In this document: positions 1 through 8,039 of the stretch, piece after piece
Position numbering within the stretch: the first letter of the stretch is position 1
Layout of the letters: every line of letters starts with the position of its first letter
Assembly (NCBI GenBank): GCA_023664535.1
Contig: JAMPFJ010000001.1
Span: 43,434-107,433 of the forward strand
Source of the DNA: Bacteroidales bacterium
Lineage (GTDB): Bacteria; Bacillota; Clostridia; Lachnospirales; Lachnospiraceae
Direction: 5' to 3'
DNA: 64,000 nt
Notes under the pieces: generated by a model
What the model was told of the DNA's origin: nothing
The model's database searches: none
Seen by the model: the letters and a program-made list of their open reading frames with translations, nothing else
Program-made: the position numbers and the translations under genes

Positions 1-849
1 TATCTGGATGTTGTTTTTTTCATCAATTTTACCGTTAATCTTTTTGTTTTATGGTTAACCGGAGTGTTGCTAAAACAAAAAATAATGATTTGGAGAGTAT
101 TTCTTGCCGCATTATCCGGTGCGGCGCTGCTTCTTCCCTGTATTTTATATCCGTTTCTGTTGACGGGGATTACGGGGGTCGCCCTATGCACGGGAATCAG
201 TATGGGAGCCGTTGCAATCGCCTATGGAAAAAAACATGGGGGATTGATAAAAAAATGGTTCCTGTCCACCACGATAATGGTTCTGCTGGGCGGTATCATG
301 AATTATATAAAAAGTATAACGGGTATAATGTCCCTGTCTTTTTCTTTTTGGCTTTTTTTTATGGCGGTAAGCGGGGGATTAACCGTTTTTTTCATTTACT
401 TATGGAAAAGGATGGTACATAAGGAAAGGGTTATTTATCTTATTAAAATCAGACATAATCAGAACCTGCGGTTTGAGCATCTTTATCTGGATACGGGGAA
501 CATGCTCTGGGACCCGTTGTTTTCCAAACCGGTGATTGTGTTAAGTGAGAGTGTGATATATAGTGTTCTGACGGATGAGGAAAGGGAGTTTGTTGAAGAG
601 TACCGGAAAAACGGACGGATGAATTATGAAAAAATGATGCTGCCGGAAATACAAAAGAGAGTTTGCTTTCATGAGATAGCATGTGCAAGCGTAGGAAATT
701 TGTCGGGAAAAATGCTTTGTTTTCTGATAGATGAAATTACGGTTGAGGATACGGGACGAATATTGAAAAGACAGCCGGTGGTAATCGGACCGGAGGGATT
801 GTTTAACACAAAAAGGTATCAGGGCTTACTGCATAGAGAGTGCATCTGA
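1..849 (+). CDS. spoIIGA: SpoIIGA, pro-sigma-E processing aspartic protease (5' end outside window)
   Basis: The reading frame is open from base 1 ([13 protein letters not shown]...), so the true start lies upstream and about 282 residues are visible. The first half is a series of hydrophobic segments, as in the multi-spanning N-terminal domain of SpoIIGA. The second half is soluble and carries the aspartic-protease motif DTGN; its Asp codon is at 490-492. In this family the enzyme sits in the mother-cell face of the spore septum and removes the pro-sequence of sigma-E after a signal from the forespore. The stop codon lies 17 bases before the sigE start, the classical spoIIGA-sigE pairing. 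No frameshift or missing motif was seen. Confidence 0.93.
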   Translation, partial: YLDVVFFINFTVNLFVLWLTGVLLKQKIMIWRVFLAALSGAALLLPCILYPFLLTGITGVALCTGISMGAVAIAYGKKHGGLIKKWFLSTTIMVLLGGIMNYIKSITGIMSLSFSFWLFFMAVSGGLTVFFIYLWKRMVHKERVIYLIKIRHNQNLRFEHLYLDTGNMLWDPLFSKPVIVLSESVIYSVLTDEEREFVEEYRKNGRMNYEKMMLPEIQKRVCFHEIACASVGNLSGKMLCFLIDEITVEDTGRILKRQPVVIGPEGLFNTKRYQGLLHRECI

Positions 850-866
850 AGTATTTGGAGGATCAT

Positions 867-1607
867 ATGGTGAATATAGTCGGTAATGATAAGTTAAAGC
901 TTACCATGATGAGAAATATGGCAAGCATGTTTTTTATGCCAAAAAAAGAGATACATTATATTGGCGGAGCGGATATTCTGCCGCCGCCGCTGGAACCGGA
1001 AGAGGAAAGGGAGCTGTTGGAAAAGCTTGGACAGATAGACGATACGGAGGTAAAAAGTATATTGATTGAGCGGAATCTCCGGCTGGTAGTGTATATAGCC
1101 AAAAAATTTGACAATACCGGCGTAGGAGTGGAGGATTTAATCTCAATCGGGACAATCGGCCTGATAAAAGCGATTAACACGTTTAAACTGGATAAGAAAA
1201 TTAAGCTTGCCACTTATGCGTCAAGGTGTATTGAGAATGAAATACTGATGTATCTGCGGAGAAGTGCAAAAACTAAGGTAGAGGTCTCGATTGACGAGCC
1301 GTTAAATGTGGACTGGGACGGAAATGAACTTTTACTATCTGATATTTTAGGTACGGAAGAGGATATTATTTACCGTGATTTGGAGGATGAGGTTGATAAA
1401 GAATTGTTAAAAAAGGCAATGACGGTACTGACCGACAGGGAGAAAAAGATAATTGACTTAAGATTTGGCCTGAATAATGAGAACGGGGATGAGATGACGC
1501 AGAAGGAGGTGGCGGATTTGCTGGGGATTTCCCAGTCTTATATTTCGAGGCTTGAGAAAAAGATTATGAAGAGGCTCAAAAGGGAGATGTTAAGAATCGG
1601 CTCATAA
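867..1607 (+). CDS. sigE: RNA polymerase sigma-E precursor (early mother-cell sporulation sigma factor)
   Basis: This 246-residue sigma-70 family protein has region 2 around residues 75-145 and a C-terminal helix-turn-helix ([20 protein letters not shown]). The first 28 or so residues form a basic, Met-rich extension before HYIGG (residues 30-34), where pro-sigma-E proteins carry their removable pro-sequence. The ATG at 867 was chosen because TTGGAGG lies just upstream at 855-861. A GTG at 840 would overlap spoIIGA and include that ribosome binding site. Directs early mother-cell transcription after cleavage by SpoIIGA. Its neighbours spoIIGA and sigG match the Bacillus and Clostridium arrangement. 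Confidence 0.95.
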   Translation: MVNIVGNDKLKLTMMRNMASMFFMPKKEIHYIGGADILPPPLEPEEERELLEKLGQIDDTEVKSILIERNLRLVVYIAKKFDNTGVGVEDLISIGTIGLIKAINTFKLDKKIKLATYASRCIENEILMYLRRSAKTKVEVSIDEPLNVDWDGNELLLSDILGTEEDIIYRDLEDEVDKELLKKAMTVLTDREKKIIDLRFGLNNENGDEMTQKEVADLLGISQSYISRLEKKIMKRLKREMLRIGS

Positions 1608-1665
1608 CTTTTTTGGAAAGTATTGGCGAAATTCAAGTTGAATAAATCGGGTTTCATTGGTGAAT

Positions 1666-1692
1666 CCTTAAAACTATAGAACAGTTTTAAGG
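1666..1692 (+). promoter_or_regulatory. Hairpin overlapping the sigG ribosome binding site
   Basis: CCTTAAAACT (1666-1675) and AGTTTTAAGG (1683-1692) are perfect reverse complements separated by seven bases. The 3' arm contains the first four bases of the Shine-Dalgarno AAGGAGG (1689-1695), and ATG follows at 1703. In an mRNA reading through from sigE the stem would partly hide the ribosome binding site. The pairing is seen directly; the effect on translation is inferred. Confidence 0.6.
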
Positions 1693-1702
1693 AGGACGTG
1701 AT

Positions 1703-2482
1703 ATGGCACTCAATAAAGTCGTAATCTGTGGAGTAAATACGGCAAAGCTTCCGCTTCTTACCAACGAAGAGAAAAACGAATTGTTTATCCGGATTGAACA
1801 GGGGGATAAGCAGGCGAGAGAGCAGTTGATTGAAGGTAATTTAAGGCTTGTATTAAGTGTCATTCAGCGGTTTGCCGCATCATCGGAAAATGCGGATGAT
1901 TTGTTTCAGGTTGGCTGCATTGGTCTGATGAAGGCGATAGATAATTTTGACCGGAGTTTAAATGTTAAATTTTCTACTTACGCCGTGCCGATGATTATCG
2001 GCGAGTGCAGGAGGTATTTAAGGGATAATAACGTGATAAGGGTGTCCCGTTCCCTGCGGGATATTGCGTATAAGGCAATTTATGCAAAGGAGAGGATGTT
2101 AAGGGAGGAGGACAGGGAGCCTACCATTGACGAGGTAGCAAGGGAAATTGAAATGGAAAAGGAAATGGTGGTGATGGCGTTGGATGCCATTGCAACACCG
2201 GTTTCCCTGTATGACCCGGTATACCAGGAGGGAGGAGATACCCTCTATATTATGGACCAGGTAAGCGATAAAAAGAACAGGGAAGAAAATTGGATAGAGG
2301 ATATTTCACTGAAAGAAGCAATGAAAAAATTGTCGGAGAGGGAGTATAATATTATCAGGCTCAGGTTTTTTGAGGGAAAAACCCAGACAGAGGTTGCAGA
2401 TGAGATTGCGATTTCCCAGGCACAGGTATCAAGACTGGAGAAATCGGCATTAAAAAGCATGAAAAATTATTTGGATATTTAA
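1703..2482 (+). CDS. sigG: RNA polymerase sigma-G (late forespore sigma factor)
   Basis: The protein has 259 residues, matching the usual SigG length. It begins with the SigG-specific segment NKVVICGVNTAKLPLL and contains sigma region 2 (DDLFQVGCIGLMKAI), region 3 and a region 4 helix-turn-helix (KTQTEVADEIAISQAQVSRLEK). SigG drives late forespore genes such as those for small acid-soluble proteins and the gpr protease, which is also in this window. AAGGAGG lies at 1689-1695. The gene follows sigE by 95 bases, so some read-through from the spoIIGA-sigE operon is likely. I could not identify a convincing sigma-F or sigma-G promoter in that gap, but it holds a hairpin over the ribosome binding site. 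Confidence 0.96.
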   Translation: MALNKVVICGVNTAKLPLLTNEEKNELFIRIEQGDKQAREQLIEGNLRLVLSVIQRFAASSENADDLFQVGCIGLMKAIDNFDRSLNVKFSTYAVPMIIGECRRYLRDNNVIRVSRSLRDIAYKAIYAKERMLREEDREPTIDEVAREIEMEKEMVVMALDAIATPVSLYDPVYQEGGDTLYIMDQVSDKKNREENWIEDISLKEAMKKLSEREYNIIRLRFFEGKTQTEVADEIAISQAQVSRLEKSALKSMKNYLDI

Positions 2483-2493
2483 CGGTAAATGCG

Positions 2494-2522
2494 TTGTCAA
2501 TCCTTGGAAAATATGCTATAAT
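2494..2522 (+). promoter_or_regulatory. Sigma-A type promoter for the P-loop kinase gene
   Basis: TTGTCA (2494-2499), a 17-base spacer and TATAAT (2517-2522), with TG one base before the -10 (extended -10). It lies just after the sigG stop and 80 bases before the kinase start. Confidence 0.8.
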
Positions 2523-2601
2523 TTGGCTTGATTATCGTACAATCAGGGGTATAAAAGAAGATTTACAGCCGAAATGGCATTTAAAGAGGAGGCATATATA
2601 C

Positions 2602-3171
2602 ATGAAACATCTAATATTGGTTACGTCACCACCGGCATGTGGCAAGACGTTTATCTCGAAACAGCTTGCTAAGGCATTGACAAATTGTGTGTATCTGGAC
2701 AAGGATACATTGATTGTATTATCAAAGCAGATTTTTAAGGTGGCAGGAGAGGAATATAACCGCTCTTCCGATTTTTTCCAGCGGGAGATTAGGGATTATG
2801 AATACTATTGTGTGCTGGATTTGGCGATGGAGGCTTTGGATTATAATGATACCGTGTTAATCAATGCGCCTTTTTCGGATGAGATTCGGGATGATGAATA
2901 TCTGAATTCCCTGCGGGAAAAGCTGGCGGCACATGGCGCCGAGCTGGTGGTAATCTGGGTGAACACCAGAGTGGAAGTGTGCAGGGAGCGTATGGTAAAA
3001 CGCAATTCGGACAGGGATACATGGAAGCTTGAGCATTGGGATGAATATATTGCCAGTTGTAATTTTAATCAGCCGGATAACATAAAGGAACTCATTGTGT
3101 TTGAAAATTCTTCTGAGGAGGAGTTTAATGAGTCAATAAACCGTGTCGTAAAACAGTTAAGAGGAGAGTGA
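2602..3171 (+). CDS. Small P-loop nucleotide-binding kinase-like protein
   Basis: This 189-residue protein starts with a beta strand and a Walker A-like loop, SPPACGKTF at about residues 9-17, followed by a helix and a D-K-D segment typical of small P-loop kinases. A basic stretch near residues 130-140 (CRERMVKRNSDRD) resembles the lid region of gluconokinase-like or shikimate-kinase-like enzymes. The substrate cannot be told from sequence. The ATG at 2602 was chosen for the upstream AAGAGGAGG; a longer frame from 2494 would start inside the promoter. The gene has its own promoter and ends 8 bases before a terminator hairpin, so it may be a single-gene unit. It could instead be a nucleic-acid or sugar kinase, or a zeta-toxin-like enzyme without antitoxin. 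Confidence 0.75.
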   Translation: MKHLILVTSPPACGKTFISKQLAKALTNCVYLDKDTLIVLSKQIFKVAGEEYNRSSDFFQREIRDYEYYCVLDLAMEALDYNDTVLINAPFSDEIRDDEYLNSLREKLAAHGAELVVIWVNTRVEVCRERMVKRNSDRDTWKLEHWDEYIASCNFNQPDNIKELIVFENSSEEEFNESINRVVKQLRGE

Positions 3172-3178
3172 GAACATG

Positions 3179-3205
3179 CGGTGCTTTTTATAAAGCGCCG
3201 TTTTT
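3179..3205 (+). terminator. Intrinsic terminator after the kinase gene
   Basis: CGGTGCTTT (3179-3187) pairs with AAAGCGCCG (3192-3200) with one G-T pair, and five T residues follow. The T run is also the 5' arm of a second inverted repeat (3201-3257). Confidence 0.7.
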
Positions 3206-3257
3206 GCGCAGGTCGGTAAGCCGGGAATGACAGGTCAAATGACCGACTACGCAAAAA
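3201..3257 (+). repeat. Inverted repeat in the leader of the glgB-like gene
   Basis: TTTTTGCG (3201-3208) pairs with CGCAAAAA (3250-3257), and inside it GTCGGT (3212-3217) pairs with ACCGAC (3242-3247). The outer arm reuses the T tract of the preceding terminator, so the two hairpins compete. It ends 31 bases before the glgB-like start codon. Confidence 0.6.
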
Positions 3258-3288
3258 GCTGATGCACGAGAATCTTGAGGAGGAAAAC

Positions 3289-5577
3289 ATGGCAAACAAA
3301 AAACCGGTATTTGCGATTAACTGGACAGAGGTAGAGGCGTTGGCAGAAGGGCGTCATGATAATCCACATCACATTTTAGGAATGCATGAGACCATAGACG
3401 GAGTTTATATCAATGCATATTTTCCCGGAGCGGAGTCGGTAACGGCAGTTTGTAAGCAGACGAGGAAAAAATACAGGCTGGTCAGTGACAGAATAGAAGG
3501 TTTTTATTCGATAAAGGTGGAAGACCGCCAGAGCTTTGTCTATTTTTTTGAGGTGGTTTATCCGGGAGAGAAAAAGCGGACGGTAATTGATCCGTATGCC
3601 TTTGAACCGGTAATCGACCCGATTGATATCAGTAAATTTAATGACGGAGTTCATTACGAAATATACGAAAAGCTTGGAGCCCATCCCTGTATGCTGGACG
3701 GAATCAAGGGCGTGTTATTTGCAGTATGGGCGCCGCATGCGGTCCGGGTATCCGTAGTAGGAAATTTTAACAAATGGAACGGAAAAGTACATACAATGCG
3801 GAGAATAGAGTATTCCGGTATCTTTGAATTGTTTATTCCCGGGCTTGAGCCGGGAGAAATCTATAAGTATGAGATTCAGACCAAAGCAGGTTATACGTTT
3901 ATGAAACCGGACCCCTATGGTAATTTTTCCGAGATGCGCCCGGCAAACGCTTCAAAAATAGCGGATTTGAGCTACGATTGGAAGGATGCCGCCTATATAG
4001 AGAAACAGACAATGGTAAAAAAAGAAATGCCGATGAATATTTACGAGGTGCATTTGGGCTCCTTTAAAAGACCGGCAGACGGCAGAGAATTTTTTACTTA
4101 CCGTGAAATTGCAAAAGAGCTTGCGGATTATGTGGCGGATATGGGTTATACCCATATAGAACTGATGCCGATTATGGAGCATGAGCAGGACAGTTCTTTG
4201 GGATATCAGACGGCGGGATTTTATGCGCCTACCTCCCGTTATGGGGAGCCTGTTGATTTCATGTATTTTGTGGATTATATGCATAGCAAGGGAATCGGTG
4301 TGATTTGCGGCTGGGTTCCCAGCCAGTTTCCGATGACGGAAAGCGGAATGGCGAGGTTTGATGGGGAACCGCTGTATGAACCGCAGGATTCCAGAAGGAG
4401 CGAGAATCCGAGATGGGGAACCTATATTTTCGATTACGAGCGAAAAGAGGTTAAAAATTATCTGATATCCAATGCAATCTACTGGGTGTCCAAATATCAT
4501 TTAGACGGACTGCGGATTGATAATGTGGCTTCCATGCTGTATCTGGATTACGGTAAGCCCTACGGCTGCTGGATTCCGAACCAGTATGGCGGGAATGAGA
4601 ATCTGGCTGCTATTGCTTTCTTTAAGGAATTGAATACGATAATGAATGAGCGTTTTCCCAACTGCATGATGATTGTAGAGGAGGAGTCCGGCTGGCCGAT
4701 GTTAACGGAGGCGATAGAAGAGGGCGGTATGGGCTTTGATTACCGGTTTAATATGTCGTGGATGCGGGACTTGCTGTCCTATATGGCATTAGACCCCTTA
4801 TACCGGAAATACGAGCATAAAAAGCTGACCAACAGCTTAAGCAACGCCTATGATGAAAAGTATATTTTGGAGTTTTCCCATACGGAGGTTGTGGGCGGTA
4901 AAGGTTCGATTGTGGACCAGATGCCCGGCGGATATGAAGAGAAATTTTCCAATCTCCGTCTGCTTTATGGGTATATGATGATGCACCCCGGAAAGAAATT
5001 ACTGTTTATGGGGCAGGAGTTTGCCCAGTTTAAGGAGTTTAGCGAGGCGGGGGAAATTGACTGGGGCTTACTGGAGTTTGATGCGCATACGATACTTCGG
5101 AATTATGTAAAGGCGCTGAATCATTTATACAAGAAAGAGCCGGCATTGTTTGCGATGGATAACAATGCAGAGGGATTTCAATGGATAAATGCAAATGCGG
5201 CAAATGAAAGCATTGTATCTTTCCTGCGCAGGACGGCGAGGAAAGAGGATACCCTGTTAATTATCTGTAATTTTACGCCGGTTTCTTATGATAAGTATAA
5301 GGTAGGCGTGCCCTTTGCCGGCACCTTTAAGGAGATTTTCTGCAGCGATATGGAAAAGTTTGGCGGGGACGGCAGTAAGAATCCGGGAGTCCGGGTAAGC
5401 AGGAAAAGCGCCTGCGACGGAAGAAGCAATTCGATTACCATAGGACTTGCGCCGCTGTCCATGAGTATTTTTAAAATGACGAAAAGCGGAACGGAAGGTG
5501 CAAAGAAAACGAAGAAGGATGCGGAAAAGAAAAAGGCACCGGAGAAAGGATTGGCGGGAAAGGGTAATAAAAAATGA
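3289..5577 (+). CDS. glgB: GlgB-family (1,4-alpha-glucan branching enzyme-like) protein, probably catalytically impaired
   Basis: This 762-residue protein has the GlgB layout: an N-terminal CBM48-like module with NPHHILGMHE, a second CBM48 (about residues 140-240, FAVWAPHAVRVSVVGNFNKW), a GH13 barrel (about 260-620) and a C-terminal beta domain. The expected nucleophile D411 (GLRIDNVA) and the acid/base Glu in VEEESG (464-466) are present. GlgB region I DWVPxHFP reads GWVPSQFP here (Asp to Gly341, His to Gln346). Region IV SHDEVVHGK reads SHTEVVGGK, so the transition-state Asp is Thr532. These are positions I know as invariant in active enzymes. A Lys/Ala-rich tail of about 30 residues ends the protein. 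ATG at 3289 follows GAGGAGG. It may bind glycogen without branching it; no other glycogen gene is nearby. Confidence 0.85.
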   Translation: MANKKPVFAINWTEVEALAEGRHDNPHHILGMHETIDGVYINAYFPGAESVTAVCKQTRKKYRLVSDRIEGFYSIKVEDRQSFVYFFEVVYPGEKKRTVIDPYAFEPVIDPIDISKFNDGVHYEIYEKLGAHPCMLDGIKGVLFAVWAPHAVRVSVVGNFNKWNGKVHTMRRIEYSGIFELFIPGLEPGEIYKYEIQTKAGYTFMKPDPYGNFSEMRPANASKIADLSYDWKDAAYIEKQTMVKKEMPMNIYEVHLGSFKRPADGREFFTYREIAKELADYVADMGYTHIELMPIMEHEQDSSLGYQTAGFYAPTSRYGEPVDFMYFVDYMHSKGIGVICGWVPSQFPMTESGMARFDGEPLYEPQDSRRSENPRWGTYIFDYERKEVKNYLISNAIYWVSKYHLDGLRIDNVASMLYLDYGKPYGCWIPNQYGGNENLAAIAFFKELNTIMNERFPNCMMIVEEESGWPMLTEAIEEGGMGFDYRFNMSWMRDLLSYMALDPLYRKYEHKKLTNSLSNAYDEKYILEFSHTEVVGGKGSIVDQMPGGYEEKFSNLRLLYGYMMMHPGKKLLFMGQEFAQFKEFSEAGEIDWGLLEFDAHTILRNYVKALNHLYKKEPALFAMDNNAEGFQWINANAANESIVSFLRRTARKEDTLLIICNFTPVSYDKYKVGVPFAGTFKEIFCSDMEKFGGDGSKNPGVRVSRKSACDGRSNSITIGLAPLSMSIFKMTKSGTEGAKKTKKDAEKKKAPEKGLAGKGNKK

Positions 5578-5636
5578 AATGGATGGCAGGCTGTCGCAGA
5601 TAGGATTTCCGTAATGTGATAGCCTGATTTCATTTT
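5571..5636. terminator. Hairpin terminator between the glgB-like gene and mscS
   Basis: AAAATGAAAT (5571-5580, overlapping the glgB-like stop) pairs with ATTTCATTTT (5627-5636); inside it AGGCTGTC (5588-5595) pairs with GATAGCCT (5618-5625) with one G-T pair. The flanking A and T tracts would allow termination in either direction. Confidence 0.65.
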
Positions 5637-5669
5637 GTAAGGCAGATATCGTGGAAAGGAATAAAAGAT

Positions 5670-6572
5670 ATGGTATTAGAGGAAATAAATAACCAGGTGG
5701 TGGCAGATGCCGCCAAAAATGCAGAGGAGTCCGCCGGGATAGTAAGGGATACCCTGGACGATATATTCAACTGGCTGATTGGCAAGTCGGGAAGCGTTGT
5801 GGTTGCCGTTCTCTTTATTGCGATAGGCTTGAAGGTTGTAGGCTTTTTGATTAAGCTGTTACGGCGTTCCTTTGAGCGCTCTAAGATGGAGGTCTCCGTT
5901 GCCGGTTTTCTATTATCAATTATCCGGGTGCTTGGCTATACGCTGGTCTTTATTACTGCGGCTACCATTGTAGGCTTTGAAGTGACCAGCTTTGTTACGG
6001 TACTGGGAACCGCTTCCCTGGCGGTTGGGCTTGCTCTTCAGGGGGCATTGTCTAATCTTGCAGGCGGGGTATTGATTCTTCTGTTAAAGCCCTTTTCCCT
6101 TGGAGATTATATTATCGAGAATAACAAAAATAATGAGGGAACCGTTATTTCCATTGATATTTTTTATACCCGGCTGTTGACCTATGACAATAAGGTTGTC
6201 GTGATTCCCAACGGGATTTTGGCGGATAACAGTCTGGTGAATCTGACCAATGAGGAAAAAAGAAAGATAGAGGTGAAGATTCCCATTGCTTATGACAGTG
6301 AGATGGGCAGGGTAAAGGAGATTATCAATAAAATTCTTTCGGAGGAGGAAAGAATTTTGCAGGAGGAACCACAGAATGTATTTATCGATTCCTTTGACGA
6401 AAGCGGGATGACGCTGGGGATACGCGCATGGGTAAGGACGGATGATTACTGGAGTACCACATGGGATTTGCGGGAAAAGATAAAAACGGCGTTTGATGAA
6501 CAGCAGATTCAGATACCGTATAACCGTTTGGAAGTAGAGATGTTAAAGGGAAATCCGGAAAAGAACGGGTGA
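5670..6572 (+). CDS. mscS: MscS-family small-conductance mechanosensitive channel
   Basis: The 300-residue protein has three predicted membrane helices (about residues 37-60, 82-106 and 110-145). It carries the pore-lining signature VGLALQGALSNLAGG, followed by LKPFSLGDYI, which starts the beta domain. The cytoplasmic vestibule follows (VVIPNGILADNSLVNL), with the C-terminal alpha/beta portion after it. MscS channels open on membrane tension and release solutes during hypo-osmotic shock. ATG at 5670 follows GGAAAGGAA. It is separated from the glgB-like gene by a terminator and from argD by a promoter region, so it is probably a single-gene unit. Length and motifs are normal for the family. 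Confidence 0.93.
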   Translation: MVLEEINNQVVADAAKNAEESAGIVRDTLDDIFNWLIGKSGSVVVAVLFIAIGLKVVGFLIKLLRRSFERSKMEVSVAGFLLSIIRVLGYTLVFITAATIVGFEVTSFVTVLGTASLAVGLALQGALSNLAGGVLILLLKPFSLGDYIIENNKNNEGTVISIDIFYTRLLTYDNKVVVIPNGILADNSLVNLTNEEKRKIEVKIPIAYDSEMGRVKEIINKILSEEERILQEEPQNVFIDSFDESGMTLGIRAWVRTDDYWSTTWDLREKIKTAFDEQQIQIPYNRLEVEMLKGNPEKNG

Positions 6573-6584
6573 AGGAAAAATCTG

Positions 6585-6665
6585 TTGCACAACATAATAA
6601 ATATGCAAAAAGACGTAATAAATATTCATTTTTGCAGTTGACAAATGAATATACTGTAGTAAAAT
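6585..6665 (+). promoter_or_regulatory. argD promoter with candidate ArgR operators
   Basis: TTGACA (6638-6643), 16 bases, then TAAAAT (6660-6665). TTGCACAACATAAT (6585-6598) shares its first 11 bases with the argG operator at 13243-13256 read on the opposite strand. GTAATAAATATTCA (6615-6628) matches 12 of 14 positions of the general ARG-box palindrome. TAATAAATAT occurs at 6595 and again at 6616, 21 bases apart. The assignment to ArgR is inferred. Confidence 0.45.
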
Positions 6666-6749
6666 GTGATGTGATAAACAAGAGATGGTACATTAGCCGG
6701 AAACAGGGCAGGGTATTGGAAGTAACAGGAGCAGAAAAGAGGGATATTG

Positions 6750-7961
6750 ATGAAAGCAAAAGATTATGGACTTACCAGACAGGATATTATCGAAATGGCG
6801 GATAAATATATGTTAAATATAGGATACCGTTTTCCTATCGTGGTGGAAGAGGCAAAGGATGCGGTTATCCGGGATATGGACGGAGACGAATATTTGGATT
6901 TTTATGCGGGAATTGCGGTAAACTCGGCGGGGAACTGTAATGAAAAGGTGGTAGCCGCAATCCGGGAACAGGCAGGAGAAGCGATGCATACCAGTCTTTA
7001 TCCCTACTCTGTTCCACAGGCATTGCTGGCAAAGCTGATTTGCGAGAATACCGGAATGGACAGGGTGTTTTTCCAAAATTCCGGAACAGAAGCCAATGAG
7101 GCAATGATTAAGATGGCGAGGAAATACGGTGTAGACCGTTTCGGCGGGGAGCATTACCATATTGTGACGGCAAAGAACAGCTTCCACGGCAGAACCTACG
7201 GCGCCATGAGTGCAACCGGACAGCCGGATAACGGATGCCAGACAGGCTTTAAACCGATGCTGCCGGGTTTTTCTTATGCCGATTATAACGATTTGGACAG
7301 CTTTACGGCGGCCTGCGGCGAGAATACCGTTGCAGTGATGGTGGAGCCGGTTCAGGGGGAAGGCGGTGTTTATCCGGCAAAGAAAGAATTTTTACAGGGG
7401 CTTCGCCGGCTTTGTGATGAGCGGGGAATGCTTCTGCTGTTTGATGAGGTACAGACCGGCTGGTGCCGTTGCGGGGAAAACATGGCATATATGTATTACG
7501 GAGTGGAGCCGGATGCGGTGACCATGGCAAAGGCGATGGGGGGCGGGCTTCCCATCGGCGCATTGGCGGCAAAGGAAGAATGTGCAGGGGCGTTAAATCC
7601 CGGTTCTCACGGAAGCACGTATTCCGGCAATCCGGTCTGCTGTGCCGCCTCCTATGCGCAGATTACCGAGCTGCTGGAGCGTAACCTTGCCGGAAATGCA
7701 AGAAAAATCGGCGGATATTTCATGGAGAAGCTGAAAACGCTTCCCCACGTAAAGGAAGTGCGCGGACTGGGTCTTTTAGTGGGACTGGAATTGGAGGATG
7801 TGGACGCCGTTCAGGTGAAAATCAAGGCAATGGAGAAAAAACTGCTGGTGACGGCAACCTCCGGCCGGATTATCCGCATGGTACCGCCGTTGATTATTAC
7901 CGAAAAGGAATGTGATAAGGCAGTTTCCATATTACGGGAAGCAATAGAGGAATTGATTTAA
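6750..7961 (+). CDS. argD: Acetylornithine aminotransferase (class III PLP aminotransferase)
   Basis: This 403-residue class III aminotransferase has the Gly/Ser/Thr phosphate-binding segment QNSGTEANEAM, the FHGRTYGAM helix, the cofactor Asp in LLFDEVQTG, and the PLP lysine in TMAKAMGGGLPIGA. The ArgD reaction converts N-acetylglutamate semialdehyde to N-acetylornithine using glutamate. It could in principle be another class III enzyme, such as a 4-aminobutyrate or succinylornithine aminotransferase. Its place directly before argH and its ARG-box-like upstream elements favour arginine synthesis. The ATG at 6750 is preferred over the TTG at 6747 because AAGAGGG sits six bases upstream. The gene is separated from argC-argB, where argD is often found. 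Confidence 0.85.
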   Translation: MKAKDYGLTRQDIIEMADKYMLNIGYRFPIVVEEAKDAVIRDMDGDEYLDFYAGIAVNSAGNCNEKVVAAIREQAGEAMHTSLYPYSVPQALLAKLICENTGMDRVFFQNSGTEANEAMIKMARKYGVDRFGGEHYHIVTAKNSFHGRTYGAMSATGQPDNGCQTGFKPMLPGFSYADYNDLDSFTAACGENTVAVMVEPVQGEGGVYPAKKEFLQGLRRLCDERGMLLLFDEVQTGWCRCGENMAYMYYGVEPDAVTMAKAMGGGLPIGALAAKEECAGALNPGSHGSTYSGNPVCCAASYAQITELLERNLAGNARKIGGYFMEKLKTLPHVKEVRGLGLLVGLELEDVDAVQVKIKAMEKKLLVTATSGRIIRMVPPLIITEKECDKAVSILREAIEELI

Positions 7962-8039
7962 TTAAGTATGGCACATATTGCCACGGATGGGAAATGGTAA
8001 TCAGATAAAAACAAGTATGCTTGAACGGAGGAAAAAACG

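Noticed and set aside
1608..1702. Sigma-F/sigma-G promoter upstream of sigG
   Set aside because: TGAATA is present but no -10 at proper spacing matches CATNNTA or GGNNA; not strong enough to list.
6569..6805. 78-codon open frame between mscS and argD
   Set aside because: It overlaps the mscS stop, the whole argD promoter region and the argD start; no ribosome binding site and no recognisable protein pattern.
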